Below, piece after piece: positions 17,065 through 25,309 of a DNA stretch of 64,000 nt. Under the pieces are notes generated by a model. The model was not told the DNA's origin and made no database searches. It saw nothing but the letters and a program-made list of their open reading frames with translations. Positions within the stretch are counted from its first letter, which is position 1. Each line of letters begins with the position of its first letter. Position numbers and translations under genes: made by a program. This DNA comes from DASUPK01 sp963797265 (GTDB lineage Bacteria; Actinomycetota; Thermoleophilia; Solirubrobacterales; 70-9), in the NCBI GenBank assembly GCA_963797265.1, contig CAWCOY010000001.1, forward strand, positions 62,001 to 126,000, given 5' to 3'.

Positions 17065-18690
17065 ATGGCCGACCCCTCGATAGAGCGATTCCGGCGAGTC
17101 GTCAGCGCTGCAGCTACCCACCTCGAGGAGCGACGCAAGGAGGTCAACGACCTCAACGTCTTCCCCGTCGCTGACGGCGACACCGGCGACAACATGGCGC
17201 TCACGCTGCGCGCCGTGAGCGACGAGCTCGACCGCATCGACGGCCAGATGGTCGACGAGATCGGCCGCACCGAGCTGGTCAACGCCCTCGCTCGCGCTGC
17301 CCTGATGGGCGCCCGAGGGAACTCGGGGGTGATCCTGAGCCAGATCGTCCGCGGAGCGGCGGAGGAGCTCACCAGCCGGCCGGGCGAGCTCGTCGACCCG
17401 ATGCTGGTCGCGGCGGCGTTCGCCCGCGCGGCGGACGCGGCGTACGAATCGGTTCGCGAGCCGGCGGAGGGCACCATGCTGACCGTCTTCCGCGAGATGG
17501 CCCACTCGATCTCCCGGCGCCTCGCGCACATGGACGAGATCCGTCTCTCGCCCGACGCGAGCCCGGCCGAGCAGGACGCGCTGCTGGCTGAGTTACTCGA
17601 GGGCGCTGTCCGCGACGGCGAGGCGGCTGTCGCTCGGACCCCGGAGCAGCTCGAGGTCCTGCGCGAGTCCGGAGTGGTCGACGCGGGGGCATACGGGCTC
17701 GTCGTGATCCTCTCCGGTGTGGTCGCCGGGCTGCGCGGCGACACCTCGACTCCCTCAACTCTCCAGCACCACGCACCCGCGAGCGACACACGGCCGCACC
17801 ACGAGGACAGCCGCTACCGCTACTGCACCAACTTCATCGTGACCGGCTCGGAGCTCGACAGCCGCTCGTTCGTCCCACGCCTGGAGGAGCTCGGCGACTC
17901 GGTCCTCGTCGTCGGCGACGAGGCGACGCTCAAGGTGCATGTGCACACCGACGAGCCGGAGTCCGCGATGGCGCTCTTCGAGGGGACCGGCACCGTCTCC
18001 CAACTCGACGTCGCTGACATGCGCGAGCAGATTGCCGAGCGCACGGAGCGGCTGCAGGCCGGGCGCTGCGCCGCGGTCGCGGTCGTCTCCGGCGGCGGCA
18101 TGCGCGAGCTCTACGAGGGGCTCGGGGCGTTCGTGGTCGACGGCGGCGAGACCTTCAACCCCTCGATCTACGACCTGCTCGCGGCGATCCACGAGGTCCC
18201 CGCGGAGGAGGTTCTGGTCTTCCCCAACAACCCCAACGTGACGATGGCCGCCGAGCGCGCCGCCGAGCTCTCGGACAAGCAGGCGCGGGTGCTCCCCTGC
18301 AACTCGCAGCAGGCCGGGGTGGCGGCGCTCGTCGAGCTCAACCCACACGCCTCGATCGACGAGAACGAGGAGAGGATCACGTCTTCGCTGGAGCGAATCC
18401 GCGCGGGCTCGGTGGCGCCCGCCTCGCGTGACGACACCAAGGGCCGGTTCGTGACCGGGGACGCTGTCGGCTTCGTGCGCGAGCAGATCGTCGCGTGGGG
18501 CGGCACGGGCTCGACCCTGAGCCAGACCATGGCTCGCCTCGCCGAGGGGGCGGAGATCGTCACCGTGATCGCCGGGGAGGGGGCACCGATCGCCCTGACC
18601 GAGCTCGAGGGCCTCGCTCCCGAGGGCGTCGAGCTCGAGCTCCACGAGGGCGGCCAGCCGAACTACTGGTGGCTGCTCGCCGCACAGTGA
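17065..18690 (+). CDS. DAK2 (DhaL-like) domain protein, YloV/FakA-like kinase
   Basis: A 541-residue protein. The N-terminal DhaL-type ATP domain has LNVFPVADGDTGDNMALTL (metal aspartates) and ALMGARGNSGVILSQIVRG. The C-terminal region ends in the family tail GVELELHEGGQPNYWWLLAAQ. Related proteins phosphorylate FakB-bound fatty acids in Gram-positives, and adjacency to rpmB and recG is conserved in many bacteria. No FakB/DegV partner is visible here. The last 49 bp are duplicated at 19470-19518. TAGGGT lies 14 nt before the ATG. Confidence 0.9.
   Translation: MADPSIERFRRVVSAAATHLEERRKEVNDLNVFPVADGDTGDNMALTLRAVSDELDRIDGQMVDEIGRTELVNALARAALMGARGNSGVILSQIVRGAAEELTSRPGELVDPMLVAAAFARAADAAYESVREPAEGTMLTVFREMAHSISRRLAHMDEIRLSPDASPAEQDALLAELLEGAVRDGEAAVARTPEQLEVLRESGVVDAGAYGLVVILSGVVAGLRGDTSTPSTLQHHAPASDTRPHHEDSRYRYCTNFIVTGSELDSRSFVPRLEELGDSVLVVGDEATLKVHVHTDEPESAMALFEGTGTVSQLDVADMREQIAERTERLQAGRCAAVAVVSGGGMRELYEGLGAFVVDGGETFNPSIYDLLAAIHEVPAEEVLVFPNNPNVTMAAERAAELSDKQARVLPCNSQQAGVAALVELNPHASIDENEERITSSLERIRAGSVAPASRDDTKGRFVTGDAVGFVREQIVAWGGTGSTLSQTMARLAEGAEIVTVIAGEGAPIALTELEGLAPEGVELELHEGGQPNYWWLLAAQ
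18635..18683 (+). repeat. 49-bp direct repeat, copy 1 (3' end of the DAK2 gene)
   Basis: Identical over 49 bp to 19470-19518. Codes for the last residues of the DAK2 protein (LHEGGQPNYWWLLAA). Confidence 0.9.
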
Positions 18691-18691
18691 C

Positions 18692-19456
18692 GTGAGCCGC
18701 GAGCTGCCGGTCCTCTGGCAGTACAGCTTCTCGAACTTCAACGAGAAGGCCCGCTGGGCGCTTGACTTCAAGGGAATTCGCCATCGTCGTCACTCGCTCA
18801 CGCCCGGCTGGCCGCGGAGCCTCTGGATGTCCCGTGGCGACCGGACGCTGCCGGTGCTCGACCTCGACGGCCACCGCATCATGGACTCCACCCGGATCAT
18901 CGCCGCGCTCGAGGAGCGGAATGCCGATCCGGCCCTGTACCCCGCGGACCCGGAGGAACGGCGGAGGGCACTGGAGCTCGAGGATTTCTTCGACGAGCAC
19001 GCCGGCCACGACATGCGCCGGGTCGGTTTCTGGGAGCTCCGGGAGAACCTCGACTACGGCCTCGACTTTATGACCACGGATCAGCCCCGGGTCGCTGCGG
19101 CGGTTGCGAGGGCGGGGCTGAGGGCTTCCTTTCCATTCGTCTGGCGCTACATGAGCGCGCGCTACGACTTTACGGAGGAGTCGGTCGAGCGCAGCAGGGA
19201 GACGCTCGCGGCAGCCCTCGACCGGATCGAGTCGGAGCGCGACGGTCGCCACTGCCTCGTCGGCGAGACGTTCTCGGTCGCCGATCTCACGGCTGCGGCC
19301 CTGCTCTACCCGATTGTCTGGCCTCCGCAGTTCCCCTACGAGCTCCCCGAGCCGCCGCGCTGGGAGTTCCTCGAGCCGATCCGCGACCACCCGGCTCTGG
19401 GATGGATCCGCGAGACGTGGATGCGGCACCGTGGCTCGTCCGCGGTCGCGACCTAG
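18692..19456 (+). CDS. Glutathione S-transferase family protein
   Basis: A 254-residue protein. The thioredoxin-fold N-terminus has VLWQYSFSNFNEKARWALDFKGI (usual catalytic area, S-x-x-x-x-K-x-R) and RTLPVLDLDGHRIMDSTRIIAALEE with the conserved cis-Pro and D-S/T glutathione contact. The all-helical C-terminus contains CLVGETFSVADLTAAALL (N-capping box S-x-x-D). Start is GTG 18692, one base after the DAK2 stop. The gene lies exactly between the two copies of the 49-bp repeat and may be an insertion between DAK2 and recG. Substrate unknown. Confidence 0.85.
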   Translation: MSRELPVLWQYSFSNFNEKARWALDFKGIRHRRHSLTPGWPRSLWMSRGDRTLPVLDLDGHRIMDSTRIIAALEERNADPALYPADPEERRRALELEDFFDEHAGHDMRRVGFWELRENLDYGLDFMTTDQPRVAAAVARAGLRASFPFVWRYMSARYDFTEESVERSRETLAAALDRIESERDGRHCLVGETFSVADLTAAALLYPIVWPPQFPYELPEPPRWEFLEPIRDHPALGWIRETWMRHRGSSAVAT

Positions 19457-19469
19457 GCGGTCACCCGTG

Positions 19470-19518
19470 TCGAGCTCCACGAGGGCGGCCAGCCGAACTA
19501 CTGGTGGCTGCTCGCCGC
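19470..19518 (+). repeat. 49-bp direct repeat, copy 2 (remnant of a DAK2 gene end)
   Basis: Identical over 49 bp to 18635-18683. In the same reading frame it encodes V-E-L-H-E-G-G-Q-P-N-Y-W-W-L-L-A-A-P followed by TAG at 19523-19525, so it is a second DAK2 gene terminus with a slightly diverged last codon. The 13 nt before it (19457-19469) are unrelated to copy 1. Confidence 0.9.
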
Positions 19519-19553
19519 GCCGTAGCCCCTAGCCGGTTGTTCGATCCGGGGGG

Positions 19554-19582
19554 TTGACATCCCCGGACGGGTAGAAGAGGAT
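19554..19582 (+). promoter_or_regulatory. Promoter with consensus TTGACA
   Basis: TTGACA (19554-19559) is followed after 17 bp by GAGGAT (19577-19582), a weak -10. It fits the exported-protein gene at 19664, with a leader of about 75 nt. Confidence 0.4.
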
Positions 19583-19627
19583 CGACCGCAACCCGGGGCA
19601 CGCCGATTGGGGAAAGCCTCGACTAAC

Positions 19628-19648
19628 GGCCGGGGTGTTCGTCCGGCC
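19628..19648 (+). other. Hairpin in the leader of the exported-protein gene
   Basis: GGCCGG (19628-19633) pairs with CCGGCC (19643-19648) around a 9-nt loop, 4 nt before a strong SD (AGGAGGGA, 19653-19660). It may stabilise the mRNA or influence translation. Confidence 0.35.
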
Positions 19649-19663
19649 AATGAGGAGGGAAGG

Positions 19664-20212
19664 ATGAAGAGGGTTATTCGACGCCCGTCGCCCGCGATGG
19701 TCATTGCCATCGTGGCGCTGATCGCGGCTCTCGGTGGCACCGCCCTGGCGGGCGGTTTCGTCACCAAGAAGAAGGCCAAGAAGATCGCAAGGAATCAGGT
19801 CAACAAGCTGGCGCCGGGCCTCTCGGTGGCCAGCGCGAAGCACGCGGACAGCGCGACCAGTGCCGACAGCGCGAAGCACGCGGATAGCGCGACCAGCGCG
19901 ACCAACGCGACCAGCTCGGATACTGCCAAGAAGGCCGACAACGTTCTGGCGGCCAAGGTCTCCAGCGGTGGGACTCTCCTATTCGCGGCGCAGGGCGGCA
20001 CCAGTGTGCAGGCCCACACCGGGGGATCCGGGGTCTACGGCGTCCTCTTTCCGCGGGATATCAGCAACTGCGCCATCGTGCCTGGCGGGCAGGCCGGCAG
20101 CCGTGAGATCAACGCGTTCCAGTCGGCTGCCACGAATCGCGTGGGCGTCTTGACCTTCAATTCCGCGGGCGCAGCCGCGGATGCGGCGTTCTCGCTCGTC
20201 ATTGTCTGCTGA
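19664..20212 (+). CDS. Exported protein with Thermoleophilia-type N-terminus
   Basis: A 182-residue protein. The signal/anchor segment (PSPAMVIAIVALIAALGGTALA, residues about 7-28) is followed by a lysine-rich patch (KKKAKKIARNQVNKL) and a repeat of A-K-H-A-D-S-A-T-S-like units (about residues 58-90) predicted to be coiled or extended. A small globular domain ends in VIVC and has a second Cys (SNCAIV), so a disulfide is possible. ATG 19664 has AGGAGGGA upstream, one of the few strong SDs here. Function unknown; similar architecture is common in this class in my recollection. Confidence 0.75.
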   Translation: MKRVIRRPSPAMVIAIVALIAALGGTALAGGFVTKKKAKKIARNQVNKLAPGLSVASAKHADSATSADSAKHADSATSATNATSSDTAKKADNVLAAKVSSGGTLLFAAQGGTSVQAHTGGSGVYGVLFPRDISNCAIVPGGQAGSREINAFQSAATNRVGVLTFNSAGAAADAAFSLVIVC

Positions 20213-20246
20213 CGGGGGACGCAGTCTGCGGGTGTCAATTCGTGGC

Positions 20247-20274
20247 GAGGGGCGGCCGGTTTCGGCCGCCCCTC
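20247..20274 (+). terminator. Hairpin terminator after the exported-protein gene
   Basis: A perfect 12-bp stem GAGGGGCGGCCG (20247-20258) / CGGCCGCCCCTC (20263-20274) with loop GTTT, 34 nt after the stop. No T-run follows, which is usual in high-GC genomes. Confidence 0.65.
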
Positions 20275-20282
20275 GTAGGCTC

Positions 20283-20693
20283 GTGACCGCGGTTCGCCTG
20301 GCGGTGCTCGTCGCGATCCTGCTTATTGTCCAGGGATGCGGCTCCTCGGGCGACTCCTCCGAGCCTGCGCAGGTGAGCATTCCCTCGGTGACCGCGCCCT
20401 CGATCGCTCAGCCGGACGGGAAGACGACAACGACCGATGCGGAGGTCGCGCCGAAGCCGTCACACAAACCGGCGCACAAACCGGCGCGGGCAGACGATCC
20501 AGCGTCCGGAACGCAAGCCGCAGGCGATCAGGACAAGGCCAAGGGAGGTGGATCGGGTGGATCGGATGACGGCAAGTCCAATTCTGCCGAGGACGCGAAA
20601 CGCGCCGGAAGCGGAGCTCACTCCGGGATGCCCGGATCCACCGAGCGGGCCGAATCCATGGCGCAGGCAGACGAGCAGCAAGCCGGCGGCTGA
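20283..20693 (+). CDS. Putative lipoprotein, low complexity
   Basis: A 136-residue protein from GTG 20283: short positive N-terminus, hydrophobic stretch LAVLVAILLIV and lipobox V-Q-G-C near residue 20. The rest is low-complexity and hydrophilic (Ser/Pro/Lys/Gly/Asp), including KPSHKPAHKPAR. I preferred this start over an in-frame GTG at 20232 because the terminator hairpin 20247-20274 would otherwise be coding. No domain recognised; probably a surface-exposed linker-like protein. Confidence 0.55.
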   Translation: MTAVRLAVLVAILLIVQGCGSSGDSSEPAQVSIPSVTAPSIAQPDGKTTTTDAEVAPKPSHKPAHKPARADDPASGTQAAGDQDKAKGGGSGGSDDGKSNSAEDAKRAGSGAHSGMPGSTERAESMAQADEQQAGG

Positions 20694-20699
20694 ACTGGT

Positions 20700-21209
20700 C
20701 TACCAGCCGTCGCTGCCAGGCTCGCCCTTGAATGGGCCCTGGATCTCCTCGGTAACCCAGCCGCCGTAGTAGGCGCCTGGCTGCGGCGTGACCTGTTCGT
20801 CGTCGAGGTAGGCCGCATCGACGCGCCTCGGGTAGAAGGCCAGGTGGTCCTTGAGCTGCTCGAAGCCCTGCTTCGGCTCGGGGTAGTACCAGGCGACCCT
20901 GTTTGCCCGCTTGCCGCCCGCCTCGGCGTGCATGTATGAGGCGGTGCCCTTCCACTCGCAGTAGGTGTGAGCGTCGTCGTCGGCCTCGATCAGGACGTCG
21001 CCCCTGACGTCCGCGCGCGGGACGTAGATCGTCGGAGGGCTGGCGGTCTCGAGCACCCGCAGCGCGCGGTCGCTCTCGGCGATCGTCTCGCCGCCGAGCA
21101 CCACGCGGACGTGGCGGTCGAGCGGCTCCACCCGTGGTGGGCGGGGGTAGTCCCAGACGGATTCCTTGGCTCTCTGCGTCTTCATATTCAGCGGTCCACG
21201 CAGGACCAT
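20700..21209 (-). CDS. DUF427 domain protein
   Basis: A 169-residue protein matching DUF427: ESVWDYPRPPRVEPLDRHVRVVLGGETIAES, SPPTIYVPRADV, CEWKGTASYMHAEAGG and VAWYYPEPKQGFEQLKDHLAFYPRRVDA. The cysteine in (Y)CEWKG and the tryptophans are family hallmarks. Function is not established. Starts are ATG 21209 or in-frame ATG 21185. It is divergent from recG; TAGGCG on the minus strand overlaps the recG -10 on the plus strand. Confidence 0.85.
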   Translation of the reverse strand: MVLRGPLNMKTQRAKESVWDYPRPPRVEPLDRHVRVVLGGETIAESDRALRVLETASPPTIYVPRADVRGDVLIEADDDAHTYCEWKGTASYMHAEAGGKRANRVAWYYPEPKQGFEQLKDHLAFYPRRVDAAYLDDEQVTPQPGAYYGGWVTEEIQGPFKGEPGSDGW

Positions 21210-21222
21210 CCAACGTTACGCC

Positions 21223-21228
21223 TAGGCT
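21223..21228 (+). promoter_or_regulatory. -10 hexamer TAGGCT of recG
   Basis: TAGGCT ends 9 nt before ATG 21238, leaderless spacing. The reverse strand reads TAGGCG at nearly the same place, facing the DUF427 gene. Confidence 0.55.
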
Positions 21229-21237
21229 CCTTCCGGG

Positions 21238-23436
21238 ATGGAGGCCGCGCTCGAGCACGAACACGAATCCGCTGCGTTCTACGTCCCGCGCGGGCTCGGG
21301 AGCGGCGAGCCGCTCGATCGCGAGCAGCTGCTCGACGCGCCACTGAAGACGCTGCCGCGCCCCTCGATTCTCGATGCGCCGATCACGAAGCTGCGCGGCG
21401 CCGGCCCGAAGCTCGCGGCGGCCGCCCAGGAAAGGGGCATCGAGAGCCTCGGGGACCTGCTCCGCCACCTGCCGCACGGCTATCGCGATCGGGCCGAGCC
21501 CGTCCGCCTCGCAGATCTGCGCTTGGGCGAGGAGGCGACCGTCCAGGTCGAGGTGGCGAGCGCGAAGCTGCGGCCGACCCGGCGCCGCCGGCTGACGATT
21601 CTGGAGGCCCAGGTCTCCGATGGCAGCGCCAAGGCCAAGGCGGTCTGGTTCAACCGGGCCTGGCTCGCGGATCGGCTGGTGCCCGGCGCCAGGCTGCTCC
21701 TGCGCGGCAAGCTCGAGAAGCGCGGGTTCAACGTCGCTGAGCACGAGTTTCTCGATGGTGAGACTCCAACGCCGGCGGGCCTGCACACAACGGGGGTCGT
21801 GCCGGTACACCCGGCCAGCGAGCGGCTGCGCCCACAGCGGATCCGGGAGTGGGTGTGGCAGGCGATTCCCCAGGCGCGCCACGCGGTCGAGCCGGTGCCC
21901 GGCCGGCTGCGTCGACAACTCCGCATGGCCGCGGCCCAGGATGCGCTGGTCGCGTCCCACTTTCCCGCCGATGAGCACGCCGCCGAGGCGGCCAGGGAGC
22001 GACTGGCATTCGAGGAGCTCTTCCTCTATCAGGCGGCCTTGGTCACCCGCCGGGGGCGACGCGTCTCGGGTGAGCGCGGGATTCAACTGCCGGAGCGGGG
22101 CGCGTCGGTCGAGTCCTGGGTGGGCTCGCTGCCCTTCGAGCTGACGGGCGACCAGCGCCGCGCAATCGAGGAGATCGATGAGGACCTCCTACAGTCCCAG
22201 CCGATGCAGCGGCTGCTGATGGGGGAGGTGGGCTCGGGCAAGACGGTGGTCGCCCTCTACGCGATGCTCCGCGCAATCGAGGCCGGGCACCAGGCCGCCC
22301 TGATGGCGCCGACCGAGACGCTCGCCGAGCAGCACTTCCGCACACTCGAGACGCTGCTGGCCGCCGAACCCGTGCCCGCGACGCTGCTCACCTCGGCCGC
22401 CCCACAGGCGCTCCGGCGAGAGCTGCTCGACTCACTCGCCGCCGGCCAGCCCCAGCTCGTCGTCGGCACGCACGCGCTGATCGAGGAGGCGGTCGAGTTC
22501 TCCTCCCTGGGGGTCGCGGTGGTCGACGAGCAGCACCGCTTCGGTGTCCGCCAGCGCTCCGCGCTCGACGCGAAGGGGCCCGGCCGCCGCCTTCCTCACG
22601 TCCTGCACATGACCGCCACTCCAATCCCGCGGACGCTCTCGCTGACGGCCTACGGCGATCTCGACACGACCGCCCTCCGCGAGCTGCCGGCCAGCCGGCG
22701 GCCGATCACCACTCGCGTCGTGGACGAGGAGAGCCGCCCCGCCGCCTACGAGTTCATTCGCGCCCGGCTGCGAGAGGGGCGGCAGGCGTTCGTCGTCTGC
22801 CCGCTGGTCGCCGACTCGGAGGCGGTGCAGGCGAAGGCGGCCGAAGCTGAGGCCAGGCGGCTCGCCGCGAGCGAGCTGCGCGACTTCCGCGTCGCCCTGC
22901 TCCACGGCCAGATGACCTCCGAGCATAAGGCGCGCGCGATGGGCTCCTTCGCCTCGGGCGAGGCCGACGTGCTGGTGGCTACGACGGTGATCGAGGTGGG
23001 GATCGACGTTCCCAACGCGACCGTGATGCTGGTCGAGGGCGCCGAGCGATTCGGTCTCTCGCAGCTCCATCAGCTCCGCGGGCGGGTCGGGCGCGGCGAG
23101 CACTCCTCGTACTGCATCCTCTTCGCCGACCCGGAGTCCGACACGGCCCGAGCGCGGCTCGAAGCGATCGCGGAGGAGGGGGACGGCTTCGCGCTGGCCG
23201 AGGTCGACCTCTCAATCCGGGGTGAGGGCGAGATCCTGGGCACCCGCCAGCACGGCCTACCCCGCTTCCGCGCCGCCACGCTGCCCGAGGACACCGCCCT
23301 GCTGCTCGAGGCGCGGCGCAGGGTTCTCGAGCTGCGCGAGCGACACGGGTCGCTGGAGGACCCGGCGCTCGGTCCCCTGATGGACGAGGCACGGCGCCGT
23401 TTCGGCGACGAGCGGCGCGAGCAGATCGCGGCGTGA
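21238..23436 (+). CDS. recG: ATP-dependent DNA helicase RecG
   Basis: Branch-migrating helicase that regresses stalled forks. The 732 residues comprise a wedge/OB domain (LTILEAQVSDGSAKAKAVWFNRAWL), Walker A LMGEVGSGKTVVA near residue 325, motif Ia APTETLAEQHF, the DEQH box (VVDEQHRFGVRQR), MTATPIPRT, and the C-terminal GIDVPNATVMLVEGAERFGLSQLHQLRGRVGRG. All motifs look intact. Leaderless ATG. Confidence 0.97.
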   Translation: MEAALEHEHESAAFYVPRGLGSGEPLDREQLLDAPLKTLPRPSILDAPITKLRGAGPKLAAAAQERGIESLGDLLRHLPHGYRDRAEPVRLADLRLGEEATVQVEVASAKLRPTRRRRLTILEAQVSDGSAKAKAVWFNRAWLADRLVPGARLLLRGKLEKRGFNVAEHEFLDGETPTPAGLHTTGVVPVHPASERLRPQRIREWVWQAIPQARHAVEPVPGRLRRQLRMAAAQDALVASHFPADEHAAEAARERLAFEELFLYQAALVTRRGRRVSGERGIQLPERGASVESWVGSLPFELTGDQRRAIEEIDEDLLQSQPMQRLLMGEVGSGKTVVALYAMLRAIEAGHQAALMAPTETLAEQHFRTLETLLAAEPVPATLLTSAAPQALRRELLDSLAAGQPQLVVGTHALIEEAVEFSSLGVAVVDEQHRFGVRQRSALDAKGPGRRLPHVLHMTATPIPRTLSLTAYGDLDTTALRELPASRRPITTRVVDEESRPAAYEFIRARLREGRQAFVVCPLVADSEAVQAKAAEAEARRLAASELRDFRVALLHGQMTSEHKARAMGSFASGEADVLVATTVIEVGIDVPNATVMLVEGAERFGLSQLHQLRGRVGRGEHSSYCILFADPESDTARARLEAIAEEGDGFALAEVDLSIRGEGEILGTRQHGLPRFRAATLPEDTALLLEARRRVLELRERHGSLEDPALGPLMDEARRRFGDERREQIAA

Positions 23437-23455
23437 TTCCGTCCGTCAGGGGTCG

Positions 23456-23461
23456 TACTAT
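23456..23461 (+). promoter_or_regulatory. -10 hexamer TACTAT of the DUF222-HNH gene
   Basis: TACTAT ends 7 nt before ATG 23469 and directly abuts the LexA-box palindrome. Confidence 0.6.
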
Positions 23462-23475
23462 CGAACGTATGTTCG
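23462..23475. promoter_or_regulatory. LexA (SOS) box over the start codon
   Basis: CGAACGTATGTTCG is a perfect 14-bp match to the Gram-positive/actinobacterial LexA consensus CGAAC-RNRY-GTTCG, preceded by T as in the mycobacterial form TCGAAC-N4-GTTCGA. It lies between the -10 and codon 3 and includes the ATG, so bound LexA would block initiation at a leaderless start. Confidence 0.8.
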
Positions 23476-24773
23476 CGTTGGAGGAGCTGCCCACCGAGCG
23501 CCTCGAGCACGAGATCACCGAGCTCGCCGCGCATCTGAACGCGGGTTGCTGCCGCTGGTTGGAGCTGGTCGCCGAGTTCGATCGCCGCGGCGTCTGGGCC
23601 GACTACGGCTGCCGTTCCTGCGCTGAATGGGTCGCGTGGCAATGTGCGCTGACGACGCGCTCGGCGCGAGAACACGTCCGGGTGGCGCGCCGGCTGACCG
23701 AGCTTCCCGTGATCCACGAGCACTTCGCAAACGGGCAGCTCTCGTACTCGAAGGTCCGGGCCCTGACCAGGGTGGCGGAACAGGACACCGAAGAGGACCT
23801 GGTCGAGTTGGCACGCCACGCGACCGCTTCGCAGCTGGAGCGGATCGTCCGCGGGCTGCGTCACGTGACCACGGCCGACGCTGAGGAGCAGCAGTTCAAC
23901 CGGTATCTCGCCACCTGGTGGGAGGACGACGGATCACTTGCGATCCATGGCCGGTTGCCCGCCGAGGATGGCGCCGCCTTTCTCGCGGGGCTCGACGCCG
24001 CCCACGATCGACTGCGGGAGGAGCGCGACCGCGACCGCGATGCGCAGTCGGAAGAAGCCGGTTCCGCGGAACCACTTTCAGAGGGCGGTTCCGCGGAACC
24101 GCCTCCGCCGGCTCACCAGACCCACGCGGATGCGCTTGTCCAGCTCGCCCGAGGTGGGGCCGGCTACGACGTGACCGTGCACGTGGACCTCGATGTCTTG
24201 ACACGCGACACCCGCGGTCAGGTGCGAATAGACGGCGGCCCGGCGCTGGCGCCTGAAACCGCCCGTCGCCTGGCCTGTGACTCCTCGCTGGTCCCGATCA
24301 TCGAGCGTGACGGCGGCGCCTTATCGGTCGGCCGCAAGACCCGCGCGATTCCCCCGGCGATACGCCGGGCGGTGGAGGCGCGCGACGGCGGCTGCCGCTT
24401 CCCCGGCTGCGAGCTCCACCGCTTTCTCGAAACCCATCACATCATCCACTGGGCCCGCGGCGGCGGGACGGACAAGAGCAATTTGATCCAGCTCTGCCGA
24501 CATCATCATCGACTGGTGCATGAGGGCCAGGTGCGCGCGAGCGGGGACGCCGACAAGGTCGTCCACTTCCGCCTGCGCGATGGGACGACGCTCCAGAGCT
24601 CGCCGCCTGCACCTCGCGGCGGCCTGCCAGACCTCAAACGCCTCAATCGAGTGGCCGGACACGCCATCGACAGTGAGACCTGCCTCTCCGGCACCGGCGA
24701 GCGGATGGACCGCCACTGGGTCGTCAGCGTGGTCGCTGACAACCTCTACGGGCCCGATCCGCCCGCCGGGTAG
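23469..24773 (+). CDS. DUF222 / HNH endonuclease (13E12-repeat type)
   Basis: A 434-residue protein. The N-terminal DUF222 region is helical (LNAGCCRWLELVAEFDRRGVWADYGCRSCAEWVAWQ...AREHVRVARRL...LSYSKVRALTRVA), followed by a low-complexity linker (residues about 188-220, SAEP repeats). The C-terminal HNH nuclease has RDGGCRFPGCELHRFLETHHIIHWARGGGTDKSNLIQLCRHHHRLVH, with zinc cysteines and the catalytic HH/N/H. ATG 23469 lies within a LexA box. Two copies of a 14-bp palindrome sit in the linker. Homologous 13E12-family genes in mycobacteria are linked to LexA sites, which agrees with the site seen here. Confidence 0.93.
   Translation: MFALEELPTERLEHEITELAAHLNAGCCRWLELVAEFDRRGVWADYGCRSCAEWVAWQCALTTRSAREHVRVARRLTELPVIHEHFANGQLSYSKVRALTRVAEQDTEEDLVELARHATASQLERIVRGLRHVTTADAEEQQFNRYLATWWEDDGSLAIHGRLPAEDGAAFLAGLDAAHDRLREERDRDRDAQSEEAGSAEPLSEGGSAEPPPPAHQTHADALVQLARGGAGYDVTVHVDLDVLTRDTRGQVRIDGGPALAPETARRLACDSSLVPIIERDGGALSVGRKTRAIPPAIRRAVEARDGGCRFPGCELHRFLETHHIIHWARGGGTDKSNLIQLCRHHHRLVHEGQVRASGDADKVVHFRLRDGTTLQSSPPAPRGGLPDLKRLNRVAGHAIDSETCLSGTGERMDRHWVVSVVADNLYGPDPPAG
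24060..24100. repeat. Two copies of palindrome GGTTCCGCGGAACC in the DUF222 linker
   Basis: Copies at 24060-24073 and 24087-24100, spaced by exactly 27 bp (9 codons), each a perfect 14-bp palindrome. They encode SAEP twice and lie in the variable linker between DUF222 and HNH, so they look like an in-frame duplication or insertion. Confidence 0.7.
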
Positions 24774-24778
24774 GCGGA

Positions 24779-25309
24779 ATGCCGGGAATCCGCATCACCG
24801 GCGGTGAACTGCGTGGGCGTCGCATTTACGTGCCGAAGACCGGGGTGCGCCCGACGACCGGGAAGATCCGCGAGGCGATCTTCTCGATGCTCGGCAGCGT
24901 GCAGGGCGGGCGGGTCCTCGATCTGTTCTGCGGTAGCGGTGCGCTCGGCATCGAGGCGCTCTCGCGGGGCGCCGCTCAGGCGGTGCTGGTCGACACGCAT
25001 CCCGCGCCCGCACGCCGGAATGTGGATGACTTGCACCTGGGGGAGAGGGCCCGAGTCGAAGGGGCGGACGCGATCCGCTTCCTGAAGCGCGCCGAGCCTG
25101 GATCCTTCGATCTCGTGCTCTGCGACCCGCCCTATAGACTCGCCGACCGCCTTGGAGCCGATCTCGTCCAGCTCATCCCCGGCAAACTCGCCGGAGGCGG
25201 CCGCGTGATGGTGGAGACCTCACCTCGCCGGCCGCTGGCCCTCGGGCTGCCGCTGCTGACGGAACGCGCCTACGGAGATACGTTGATCAGAATTCACGCC
25301 GATGAGTGA
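24779..25309 (+). CDS. rsmD: 16S rRNA (guanine966-N2)-methyltransferase RsmD
   Basis: Methylates G966 of 16S rRNA. The 176 residues have IRITGGELRGRRI, RPTTGKIREAIFSML, the SAM motif VLDLFCGSGALGIEALSRGA and the catalytic LVLCDPPY. Overlaps coaD by 8 nt, the conserved rsmD-coaD pair. Confidence 0.95.
   Translation: MPGIRITGGELRGRRIYVPKTGVRPTTGKIREAIFSMLGSVQGGRVLDLFCGSGALGIEALSRGAAQAVLVDTHPAPARRNVDDLHLGERARVEGADAIRFLKRAEPGSFDLVLCDPPYRLADRLGADLVQLIPGKLAGGGRVMVETSPRRPLALGLPLLTERAYGDTLIRIHADE

Noticed and set aside
20323..22086. A 587-codon minus-strand open frame across the lipoprotein, DUF427 gene and recG 5' part
   Set aside because: Spans three other genes and has no domain; rejected as a shadow.
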